Source: Goniomonas avonlea
Lineage: Eukaryota; Cryptophyceae; Goniomonadida; Goniomonadaceae
DNA length: 11,410 bases
NCBI GenBank assembly: GCA_003573635.1
Contig: QUTJ01031394.1
Coordinates: forward strand, 1 to 11,410
Reading direction: 5' to 3'
Part shown: positions 6,201-11,410 of the stretch, piece by piece
How the letters are laid out: each line of letters begins with the position of its first letter
How positions within the stretch are numbered: position 1 is the first letter of the stretch
Position numbers and translations under genes: made by a program
Notes under the pieces: model-generated
Database searches by the model: none
What the model was told of the DNA's origin: nothing
What the model saw: the letters and a program-made list of their open reading frames with translations, nothing else

Positions 6201-8667
6201 CGCAGCGAGCCCAGGGCGAGGCAGAACGCTGTCGTGAACTCCATGCTAGCGACTACTGCTGGAGGAGACCCTCTCTTCCCTTTTCGACACACAATGCCCT
6301 GCGCTATCCCAAGGTTGGCGTGTGTCTCCTCCAACTCGCCAGTCAGGTCGCTCACAGCGAGTACACTCTCTCCTCCCCTTGCCTACACACCTTGTCCTGC
6401 GCCATCCCAAGGTGGGCGTGTGTCTCCTCCAACTCGCCAGTCAGGTCGCTCACAGCGAGGCGCAGCGCGTCGACTTCCCCTCGAAGGCCCTCCACCTCGG
6501 TGTTGAGACCCGTGACAACGCGTTGCGACTTGTCCAGCCTCGTCTGAGTGCTGGCGCGTCAGCAAGGTCCACTAATTGCTACTTCGTATGGAATCACAAT
6601 ATGAATGACGAATACTGGTGTGCAAGTGAGCGCACGGCGGACTGTGTGCGAGAGCATGAGCCAGTGTGTGCGTGTGCAATCGCAACGGAAGTGATCAAAA
6701 TACACTGGTACTTCATCTTTGGGCACGCCTGGGTGTGGAGAGTGGTGGGGGCTGGGGGGGGGGGGGGGGGGAGCGAGCGAGCGAGCGAGAGAGAACGAGA
6801 GGGGGGGGGGGGGGGGGGGGGGGGCAAGACTCACTCTCTCAGTGAGTCGTTCGAGCTCCTTTTCCAAGCGGGTTCGTTCGTTTCGGAGCGCAGTTACCTG
6901 AAAGTTTCGTGTCACGAACAAGGCAGTGTGCGAGAACCCGAGGAATGAGTGACGAGGAGCAACCGATCCGTGTGCTTTGCTTGGACAAACCGAGCAACCG
7001 AGCAACCGATCCGTGTGCTTTGCTTGGACAGCTGCTGGCTGTGTAGTGCTGGGCGTGCGCGCGCGTGTGATTCACATGCGACACAGCATCCAGCAGCACA
7101 CACACACACACGCACAGTGACGACAGCTCGCGAGTCCAAAAACACACACACGCACACACACAGCGGTGGCAATGCAAACACCCTCTCCCACACGAGCGGT
7201 GGAAATACAACCACACACTCCCACTCGTTTCATGCACTGCACTCGAGGTTCGAAGCACCTGGTGAGAGAGTCCCTGAGCATGTTCCTCCGCTCGTGCAGT
7301 GCTTGTTCGCTGCAGCTCCAACGCGGCTTCGAGAGACGCAACCTGTGAGAGGTGTACGTCACGTCAGAACCTCTCCGAAAAACACTTCTGAACCCGGAAA
7401 ACGGTTTTAAACCCAGAAAAATGTCTGAGAAGACGTATTAGGTGTGACGATTGTGTGTTCACCACGACGAGATGCAGGACACCAACATGTGAATAATGAA
7501 TACTTATGACCAAGAGAAAAGGTGCTGAGCGCAGGTTTTTGAGACGAGCTCTCCAATCAAGCTGAGAAAACCTTTGTGAAATTCACCTCAGCGCGGGCCG
7601 ACTTGAAACCCAGGGAAGGTGATCGTAGATCATGGGAACGAGCACCTGCCGGATTGTCTTGGAACTCCTGAGCCATGTGTGAAAACACGCAGAAAAGTTT
7701 CCAGAAAAAAAATGCAAGCTTCCACGGGGATGATTCTACACGCAATGGCGGCAGACAGGAGTGCAACTCGGGATCGTGACCGGGTCACCTGTAGCTGTCG
7801 CCGAAGACTGTCTCGTTCCTGCACAACCTCTGCAATGGCAGTTCCAGCCCGTGACAGACGCATGCTAAAATCCCAACCCGGTCCAGATTGTTCGGGACGA
7901 TCCTCAGAGAAAGGCGATAACTGCAGAACAGAGTCGATCTGTGCAAGGGCACCTTCGCAACCGGCAACAAAGTCGGCAAGAACGCGCGGCGAACTGGCTT
8001 CCCGGATGGAGGACGTCGAAAACTGGGCCTTGAGCTCTTTCAATTCTCGGGCGTGCTGTTCTTGAGCCTGCTTCATTGCCGTTCGAGCTGCCAGCAGTTG
8101 CTCCTGTTGCGCAGCACGCGTGAAGTCCGCCTCTCGCTTGAGTTCCGCCACGGCTGCTTCGCTTTCAGACAGGCGTCGTTTTAAAGCAGTATTGTTTTGT
8201 TTTGCTTCTTCAAGATCACGGCGCAATGAGGCAAGGGTGTCGCTCCCGGAAGCGGCTGGCTTTGGCGGGCGACTCGTTTCTGTGCCCAGACTAGCGGAGT
8301 CCGCTGACTGGGGAGCTGCAGATGCACGAGACATCACGGCTCGGCGGAGGGAAGCAACAACAACACGCCCATCTGTTTTTCTCACTTTTACACTCACCGG
8401 TGTCCCTGCTCCGCCAGGGATCAAGGATTTAACCGTGGAAGCATCCACAGCGACGCGATCTACCTCTAAAACCACATCATCAATTTCTATGACGCCACCC
8501 AAGAAAGCAGGGCTGCCTGGCAAAACACGGCGCACAGTGCAGCCTGCTAGGACCAAACCGATCCCAGCGGTTGGAACGCTCGCGGTCATGACTGTATGGT
8601 CCCAAAATTCAATTCGGCCATGTCCCCCCTCTCGATACCTAATTACCGCTTCCAGTAGTACCCCCAT
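272..8667 (-). CDS. PDZ-domain plus long coiled-coil protein, 21 exons
   Basis: Reconstructed by joining coding-like segments at AG|GT donors and CAG acceptors with matching phase. Exons in transcript order: A 8667-7789, B 7667-7587, C 7342-7259, D 6897-6835, E 6543-6391, F 6136-6020, G 5670-5494, H 5150-5071, I 4826-4695, J 4632-4530, K 4134-4015, L 3508-3377, M 3128-2934, N 2674-2597, O 2106-2002, P1 1683-1628, P2 1428-1384, P3 1240-1141, P 826-782, Q 654-586, R 379-296 or to a stop at 272. The total is about 970 residues. The N-terminus is PDZ-like; most other exons encode Glu/Arg/Leu/Ala-rich heptad-like helices. Exons L and M are Pro/Ser-rich linkers. A scaffold or cytoskeletal adaptor role is inference only; no orthologue is recognised. 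The start ATG at 8667 is the first in the frame and has G at +4. Weakest calls: P, P1, P2, the P3 acceptor (1240 or 1231) and the C-terminus. Confidence 0.72.
380..585 (-). other. Intron Q-R with long polypyrimidine tract
   Basis: On the coding (minus) strand this 206-nt intron is strongly C/T-rich up to its acceptor at 380-382; the plus strand shows repeated GGGAGG, GAGG and CAGACAG words. It contains no coding signal. Confidence 0.6.
827..1140 (-). other. Intron P3-P (314 nt)
   Basis: Starts GTTTGCC on the minus strand and ends GCTAACGCTGCGAGCAG, with a clear branch-point-like CTAAC. It contains the inverted exon O copy (925-970); nothing else is recognised in it. Confidence 0.55.
925..970 (+). 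pseudogene. Inverted copy of the exon O 3' end and its donor
   Basis: Plus-strand 925-970 matches the minus-strand sequence of 2034-1989 at 42 of 46 bases. It reads LEGSVQSLLPQ, against LEGSVQSLLAQ in exon O, and continues past the donor into intron sequence, so it is a DNA-level duplication. A shorter echo, CTCGAGGGAAGTGTG, lies at about 1008-1022. The copy lies in the intron between P3 and P, on the antisense strand. Confidence 0.85.
1684..2001 (-). repeat. Intron O-P1 (318 nt) with 20-bp direct repeat
   Basis: ACTGGCGCGATTGTGGTGAG occurs perfectly at 1856-1875 and 1935-1954, with GGTGTGACTGG-like words between. There is no coding signal. A (GGGA)-rich segment near 1709-1740 is pyrimidine-rich on the coding strand, close to the P1 acceptor. 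Confidence 0.7.
2431..2589. repeat. 8-bp tandem array (GGCTGACT)n in intron N-O
   Basis: About eight perfect units run from 2471 to 2535, with degenerate units on both sides. The array ends a few bases from the donor of exon N (2596). On the minus strand the unit AGTCAGCC gives no stop in any frame and reads as a Ser/Gln repeat (SQPVSQSA). The remainder of the 490-nt intron (2107-2596) shows no coding signal. Confidence 0.95.
2934..3508 (-). other. Exons L and M: proline-rich linker, then return to coil
   Basis: Exon L (3508-3377, 44 codons) and exon M (3128-2934, 65 codons), both phase 0 at each end. L contains TLGSVQPRESFKEPRMSSAP; M contains EPLGRVQPQDSPELLKTLSA and ends ALRAERNDLQ, back in heptads. 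The shared LG-x-VQP-(R/Q)-(E/D)-S pattern suggests that L and M derive from one ancestral exon or repeat a short binding motif. M also carries a CWRC cysteine pair. This linker divides the protein into two coiled-coil halves. The choice of the L acceptor at CAG|GCGCCG rests on frame and on its similarity to M. Confidence 0.6.
3495..3774 (-). repeat. Duplicated exon L acceptor region
   Basis: The 43 bases at 3495-3537, which include the acceptor and the first 14 bases of exon L, recur at 3732-3774 with one mismatch. The copy lies within intron K-L and ends after GCGCCGACGGACTC, then runs into intronic repeat, so it supplies an acceptor without an exon. Confidence 0.9.
3538..3940. repeat. Degenerate ATCGGTGAG-type repeats in intron K-L
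   Basis: Two blocks (about 3538-3731 and 3775-3938) consist of diverged 10-13-bp units around ATCGGTGAG(A). Both blocks end with GGTATATCGGCGGTGA, showing that the unit of duplication was roughly 200-240 bp. On the minus strand this 506-nt intron (3509-4014) is pyrimidine-rich and free of stops in the exon K frame. Confidence 0.85.
4162..4390. repeat. 19-22-bp minisatellite in intron J-K, about 11 units
   Basis: The consensus is CACCCTGCTTGGTGCAAAAT, with one unit extended to 30 bases. GGTG and CACC within and between adjacent units are complementary, so short hairpins are possible. The array begins 28 bases upstream of the exon K 5' end. Nothing else is recognised in the 395-nt intron (4135-4529) besides a short CA run at 4503-4513. 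Confidence 0.95.
4827..5070 (-). other. Intron H-I with TTGACTC-like words
   Basis: The 244-nt intron has many CTCTTGACTC / CTGACxC words between 4940 and 5050 on the plus strand, an irregular simple repeat. No coding signal is recognised. Confidence 0.55.
5266..5430 (-). pseudogene. Decayed extra copies of exon H in intron G-H
   Basis: 5266-5321 aligns with 5100-5157 of exon H and its acceptor (shared GTCTTGAAGCGTG, GGCGAG, then CTC rich in T). On the minus strand it starts RKELGVTRR, like REELEATRR, but a frameshift and a stop follow. A second fragment at about 5402-5430 matches the DLSEA part (QDLSEAL). Sequences upstream of each copy (TAATGCA words at 5248 and 5395) are also related, giving an approximate period of 145 bp. 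The rest of intron G-H (5151-5493) is purine-rich on the plus strand. Confidence 0.65.
5671..6019 (-). other. Intron F-G (349 nt), no feature seen
   Basis: Begins GTAACC and ends CTGTACAG on the minus strand. It has a T-rich stretch just after the donor and G/C-rich runs in the middle (G8 near 5853). No exon copy, repeat array or coding signal was recognised. Confidence 0.5.
6203..6252 (+). pseudogene. Inverted copy of part of exon G
   Basis: Plus-strand 6203-6252 matches minus-strand 5574-5525 at about 46 of 50 bases and reads QRAQGEAERCRELHAS, against QRAQGEADRYRELHAS in exon G. It lies in intron E-F, antisense to the gene, on the other side of exon F. Confidence 0.9.
6298..6361 (-). pseudogene. 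Direct copy of the 3' half of exon E
   Basis: 6298-6361 matches 6396-6459 at 62 of 64 bases and encodes LAVSDLTGELEETHANLGIA, against the exon E sequence ending ETHAHLGMA. Similarity continues weakly through the donor (GTGTGT). The gap to exon E is too short for a normal intron, so I treat it as a silent copy; use as an alternative 3' exon end is possible. Confidence 0.75.
6754..6824. repeat. G18 and G24 homopolymers around a GAGC/GA repeat
   Basis: G18 at 6754-6771, then GAGC units and GA-rich sequence, then G24 at 6801-6824, within intron D-E. On the minus strand C24 begins about 10 bases after the exon D donor. Lengths may be affected by sequencing error. Confidence 0.9.
6898..7258 (-). 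repeat. Intron C-D (361 nt): 31-bp duplication and CA runs
   Basis: A 31-bp perfect direct repeat lies at 6957-6987 and 7000-7030 (starting GAGCAACCGATCCGTG). Imperfect CA repeats follow at 7096-7112 and 7141-7162. No coding signal was recognised. Confidence 0.9.
7343..7586 (-). other. Intron B-C (244 nt)
   Basis: Begins GTGAATT and ends CCTCTCACAG on the minus strand, with a CTGAC about 24 nt before the acceptor and a T-rich tract. No other feature was recognised. Confidence 0.6.
7789..8667 (-). other. Exon A: PDZ-like domain and first coiled coil
   Basis: First coding exon, 293 codons, ending in phase 0 at CAG|GTGACC. Residues about 35-97 look like a PDZ domain: the loop AGIGLVL resembles the carboxylate-binding GLGF loop, followed by VRRVLPGSPAFLGG, then IDDVVLEVD, then a final strand TPVSVKVRK. 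This order is typical of short PDZ domains in protist and algal proteins. Residues about 115-140 are a Ser/Pro/Ala-rich linker. Residues about 140-212 are a strong coiled coil (LASLRRDLEEAKQNN, then repeated Leu/Ala heptads). After a gap near residues 213-275, a helix containing ERDSLRRQLQ leads into the exon end. PDZ domains bind C-terminal peptides, so this end is probably the partner-binding part. Confidence 0.8.
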
Positions 8668-8733
8668 CAATAGTCACAAGTTGGCTATTAGATCGCATGA
8701 TAGGTTAGCTTCTCTATCACGATAGTCGTCGGC
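8668..8733. promoter_or_regulatory. 66-bp divergent intergenic region, putative bidirectional promoter
   Basis: Only 66 bases separate the two divergent start codons, so both 5' UTRs and the core promoters must overlap here or extend into the opposing genes. No TATA box is visible. GATAG/CTATC words recur: GATAG at 8699-8703 and an inverted repeat CTATC-AC-GATAG at 8714-8725. The plus start sits in a favourable GGCATGG context. Promoter activity is inferred from position only. Confidence 0.5.
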
Positions 8734-8808
8734 ATGGCAACATGGGCAAGGCCCAGCCGAGCTTCTGCGTTTCTGACTCTCGTGTGCGTTGCGGTGGTCA
8801 GTTCGGGC
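8734..8808 (+). other. Putative signal peptide of the oxygenase
   Basis: Residues 1-25: a short basic start (MATWARPSR), a hydrophobic core (ASAFLTLVCVAVV) and a small-residue cleavage region (SSG, just before EQDDGG). The acidic Gly-rich stretch that follows is typical of a mature N-terminus. The catalytic homology begins about residue 40, so this segment is an addition. A signal anchor or the first part of a bipartite plastid signal are alternatives. Confidence 0.6.
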
Positions 8809-11339
8809 GAACAGGATGACGGTGGTGCCAAAGGCGCTACGCCGGGGCTAACATTTTTGTTGGCCCCAACCAAACCCAGCAAGTTCTTCTCTGAGTATTG
8901 GGAAAAGAAGCCGATGGTGCTGCAGCGCAAGCGGCCGAACTACCATCGAGGATTCTTTTCTTTTACTGCTCTGGATAATGTTCTGGCAAACGCTGTATCG
9001 GCTGTGTCCAATGACACACGGATGCATGTTAGAACTGACGCCTCGATGGTACGAAGGTGAGGACAACGCTCCATCGAATTCCTTGTTGCTCAACTCTGGT
9101 CACACAGAGTTAAAGGGAAGGATGGCGAATGGTGGACAGGGGCTTATCCGGGCGAAACTCTTGACGAGCCGCTTATTCGGGATGCGTTTCGAAAGGGGTT
9201 TAGCTTGGTCTTAAACAAGGAAGGTTCGAGCGATGTTGTCCCTCGCTGATGCCGTCGCAGGTTGACCGACGGGACTCGAAAGTCGCCTTTCTCTGCTCCC
9301 TTCTTGAGCAGTACGCTAATAACTCACTTTATGTCTTCTGAATTTCTGTGCAGAGAGCTCGGATCGACTGCGCAAGGCAACGTGTATCTAACTCCTGCCC
9401 GAACCCAAGGGTTTGAGTGGCATTTTGACCAGATGGAAACTTTTGTCATGCAGGTACTTAAGCATTCTTCCGCGTCCTCAGGTTACCACGCTTATTTTTT
9501 TCTGCAGGCGGAAGGTAGCAAACGGTGGAAGGTGTACGGGTCGCTCATCTCACTTCCGCGGCACGAGCAGGTAAGTTCCATGGCCCAGTTGATATCGGTG
9601 TGTTGATATTCCTCACAATCCTCTCCTTTCAGAAGTTCAAGCCTACCACGGCGCAAGTCGAATCTCTTCCCGTTTTGCTGGATGTGGTTCTTGAAGAAGG
9701 TGATTCGCTCGTCTTGATGACTGAGGCGTACCCAGTGTTTTGCTGCCTACCCAGTGTTTTGCTGCCGGACCCTTTCGTAACACCTCCTGTTCACATAAAA
9801 AAAACACGAAAAGAACAGTCACCCCAATTTTGTTCGTTCCTCTGTACATCGCTCGCAGAAATAGCTGCATCAAAGTATCGTCCTAAGATCACGTCTCCAC
9901 CAACTATCCACCAAGTATCCGCCCAATACATGCCGTGCTCGCGTCCTTGGCAGACGACCACAAACGAAATTTGTTAGAATAACTGTCGAATATGAAGATC
10001 TGCCAAACATCCGCCCAATATGACCGCAAGCGTGGCGATTGCAAAAGTGTCTGTGTGCCCGAGTCCTCTTAGCAAGCGGCAGGTGACCTCCTGTACATCC
10101 CCCGTGGCTTTCTTCACGAGGCAGAGACAGCGGGACCAGCCCCTTCAATGCACGTCACACTGGGTGTCGACGCGCAGTTCTCGACGTGGGAGTGTGTTGT
10201 GCATTCCGCTGTGTCAAGGTGCGAACGCCTTTGTATTCCCTTGTGTCTCTGCCGCTCTCCTCTGCGCCTCTCCCTCTCTGTGTCTGTCTCGGTTTTGTCT
10301 CTGTCCTGCTTGCTCCTCAGCAGATCCAAGGATGTGGTGCTCTGCACCTTCCAGGGGGCTGGAACCCCGCATACACAGAGAGAGTGGGTGCTGATGCCCA
10401 GTTCTTGACGGGAGTGTGTTGCAGACACCTCGCCGGCCAACTCACAGCGGAGGAACTGGACGCACTGTGACGGCAGTGGACACACTGTGAAGGCAATGAA
10501 CACACTGCGGATGCAATGGACACTCTGACTGCAGACACCTCGCCGGCCAACTCACAGTGGAGGAACTGGGCACACTGTGAAGGGAAAGGTCACCTTGGGC
10601 ACACTGGCGCTCATATGTCCTGCAGATACTCCCAGACGGGTGGGGTGGACGTGGATGTGTCTGCCGTGACGCCGCGCTGGGGGGTGTCCTGGCGCGTGCT
10701 GCTGCACTTTGGTGCACGGAGGTGCCTTGCTCTCTGTGTTTGCTGCTGTTGCCCTCAAACTATTTGTATCATCATCCGCATGGAGGTGTTTTCTTTTTGC
10801 TTTTTACTGTTGCTGCCCTCGAGTTTCGAGATCGTTTTAACGTCGTCATGGGGTGATAGTCACAGTGACACTTCGAGTTTGGCTCGAGATGAGAGGTCAC
10901 TTTTCTGACTTGTTATCACGATTCGGCCGTATTTTCTGAACAGATTTCTTTGCAACAACAGCTTGGTAAGCACAGGCAAACGACCAAATGCCGTGGCGTG
11001 TGATTGAGAGCTCAAGGTCATGTCTGCCTTGGGACACGATTGCACATGATATGGACATCTGACAGCCTTTTGGATTCGTATTTGAAAATCGCTTGGTTGG
11101 AGGTGCCATTATCTCGTATGACATTCTCTTGCGCCCACTGGCGGCCACCGTGTGTTGCATGTAAATGCCGAGCGCCCAAACTGGTGGCTGTAACCGCCTC
11201 ACGTAGGGCGGCACTGAACAACAAGGGCGCCAACACACTGCGGGAGTCTTTCCCTCTTCGTCCGGTGCTACAGGCAGCTTCTGCAGGGGGACTGTCAGAC
11301 ACGTGGGAGCGAGCTCTTGCTCTTGTGTCTGAGGTGACG
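8734..11339 (+). CDS. JmjC/cupin 2-oxoglutarate oxygenase, ribosomal-oxygenase type, with signal peptide; 3' partial
   Basis: Exons: 8734-9056, 9108-9219 (end uncertain), 9261-9310, 9354-9453, 9508-9570, 9633-9699, 10083-10218, 11207 to about 11339 (donor GTGAGT at 11340; GTGACG at 11334 also possible). Phases agree throughout. Family features: FFSEYWEKKPMVLQRKRPNY at the N-terminal side; GNVYLTPARTQGFEWHFD with the HxD iron ligands (H185, D187); AEGSKRWKVYG with the probable 2-oxoglutarate lysine (K200); GDLLYIPRGFLHEAET; and PSMHVTLGV with the third iron ligand (H262). NO66/MINA53 and bacterial YcfD hydroxylate ribosomal proteins; the substrate here is unknown. Exon 8 (LRESFPLRPVLQ) matches the helical region after the catalytic core. 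The N-terminus looks like a secretory signal, unusual for this family. The C-terminus lies beyond the window. Confidence 0.85.
9057..9107 (+). other. Short introns of the oxygenase gene (first of five)
   Basis: Intron 1 is 51 nt (GTGAGG...CACACAG). The next ones are about 41 nt (9220-9260, irregular donor), 43 nt (9311-9353, with GCTAATAAC inside), 54 nt (9454-9507, T-rich tract then CTGCAG) and 62 nt (9571-9632, GTAAGT...TTTCAG). Each restores the conserved protein frame. They are much shorter than most introns of the neighbouring minus-strand gene. Confidence 0.8.
9700..10082 (+). other. Oxygenase intron 6 (383 nt)
   Basis: Starts GTGATT and ends GGCAG. AGGTGA is present at both junctions. 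Holds a 19-bp perfect tandem duplication (9729-9747, 9748-9766) and two near-copies of a TATCCGCCCAATA-like segment near 9917 and 10009. No coding signal is recognised in it, although the plus frame stays open for some distance after the donor. Confidence 0.7.
9729..9766 (+). repeat. 19-bp perfect tandem duplication
   Basis: The unit TACCCAGTGTTTTGCTGCC occurs twice without a spacer, inside oxygenase intron 6. Confidence 0.95.
10386..10420 (+). pseudogene. Broken partial copy of oxygenase exon 7
   Basis: This stretch resembles exon 7 around 10166-10202, which encodes GVDAQFSTWECV: shared GGGTG, CAGTTCT, GACG and GGAGTGTGTTG in the same order, with substitutions and a two-base deletion that destroys the frame. 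It lies about 220 bp downstream, in the following intron. Confidence 0.6.
10421..10580 (+). repeat. 50-bp duplication flanking a 20-bp minisatellite
   Basis: Positions 10421-10470 and 10531-10580 match at 47 of 50 bases, starting GCAGACACCTCGCCGGCC. Between and overlapping them, 10459-10534 holds about 3.8 units of a 20-bp repeat (consensus GACACACTGTGAAGGCAATG). Confidence 0.9.
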
Positions 11340-11410
11340 GTGAGTCGAGCCTTCCCTCTACACTGCATACCGCAGGAAGGGGGGGGGCGCAGACCGAGGG
11401 AGGGGCAAGG

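Larger units (their letters stand above)
4015..7667 (-). other. Exons B-K: central coiled-coil exons
   Basis: Ten exons of 27 to 59 codons. C is 28 codons and D is 21 codons, that is exactly four and three heptads. Typical peptides: C, VASLEAALELQRTSTARAEE; D, RTRLEKELERLTER; E, TEVEGLRGEVDALRLAVSDL; F, KEELERANAEASAALAVARE; G, MEESVLETKEELVQCQASLI; H, REELEATRRQLTATLQDLSE; I, YEAAQSELQSARRDCVRAED; J, RELDRARSETASLKEQLASA; K, LKRMESDQASLRQELAAAKA. H-I and I-J are split after two codon bases (AA|G Lys, AG|G Arg) and both joins restore the heptad frame, which is good evidence for splicing. Intron I-J is only 62 nt. Exon B is not clearly coiled coil. Confidence 0.72.
9354..10218 (+). other. JmjC catalytic core exons 4-7
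   Basis: The four exons join as CAG|GCG, CAG|AAG and GAAG|GTGACC. They encode, in order, HFD (iron), GSKRW (co-substrate lysine), KFKPTTAQVESLP, LLDVVLEEGDLLYIPRGFLH and SMHVTLGVD (iron). All metal-binding positions are intact, so an active enzyme is expected. The KFKPT...LP insert between the lysine strand and the GDLLY strand resembles the plant/algal branch of the family rather than the animal proteins (from general knowledge). Confidence 0.82.
10219..11206 (+). other. Oxygenase intron 7 (988 nt), repeat-bearing
   Basis: Placed by joining exon 7 (...GTGTCAAG) to exon 8 (GGCGGCACTG...): AG|G makes Arg and the protein continues SR-AALNNKGANTLRESFPL, which has the length and character of the family after the cupin core. 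The intron holds a pyrimidine-rich stretch (10250-10320), a broken copy of exon 7, a 20-bp minisatellite and a 50-bp duplication. From 11004 the exon 8 frame is already open, so an earlier acceptor or an extra exon cannot be excluded. Confidence 0.6.

Noticed and set aside
6322-6948. Long plus-strand ORF of about 208 codons
   Set aside because: It runs antisense through exons D and E, their intron and the poly-G tracts; its composition follows the simple repeats and it has no family resemblance.
7619-8725. Plus-strand ORFs of 148 and 201 codons opposite exon A
   Set aside because: They are shadows of the PDZ/coiled-coil exon; the minus-strand reading has clear domain structure.
10148-10908. 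Plus-strand ORFs in the large intron as separate genes
   Set aside because: They consist of pyrimidine-rich or minisatellite translation; joining exon 7 to 11207 gives a family-like protein.

Overview
The window is nuclear DNA from an intron-rich eukaryote. No bacterial operon, phage, CRISPR, rRNA or tRNA signal was seen. Long unspliced ORFs are misleading here. The real coding signal lies in short exons bounded by AG|GT donors and pyrimidine-rich CAG acceptors, some with a CTAAC or CTGAC branch-point-like motif about 17-24 nt upstream. Dense micro- and minisatellites, G/C homopolymers and small introns suggest a unicellular alga or protist, perhaps an alveolate or stramenopile. The lineage is inference with low confidence.

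Layout. Positions 1-271 hold no recognised gene; they may be 3' flank or UTR. Positions 272-8667, minus strand, hold one gene that I reconstruct as 21 exons whose reading phases all fit together (16 phase-0 and 4 phase-2 introns, none phase 1). It encodes about 970 residues: an N-terminal PDZ-like domain followed by a long, interrupted coiled coil. Positions 8668-8733 are a 66-bp gap between two divergent start codons, presumably a compact bidirectional promoter. Positions 8734 to about 11339, plus strand, hold at least 8 exons of a JmjC/cupin 2-oxoglutarate- and Fe(II)-dependent oxygenase of the ribosomal-oxygenase type (NO66/MINA53/YcfD-like). It has an apparent signal peptide and its 3' end lies outside the window.

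The most unusual theme is that introns of both genes carry partial, mutated copies of exons of the same gene, some direct and some inverted, and several cross an exon-intron boundary. Exons E, G, H, L and O of the minus gene and exon 7 of the plus gene are affected. Together with the phase-0 bias, this looks like a locus where coiled-coil exons are added and lost by small segmental duplications. The two genes share a putative promoter region, but nothing in the sequence shows that they share a pathway.
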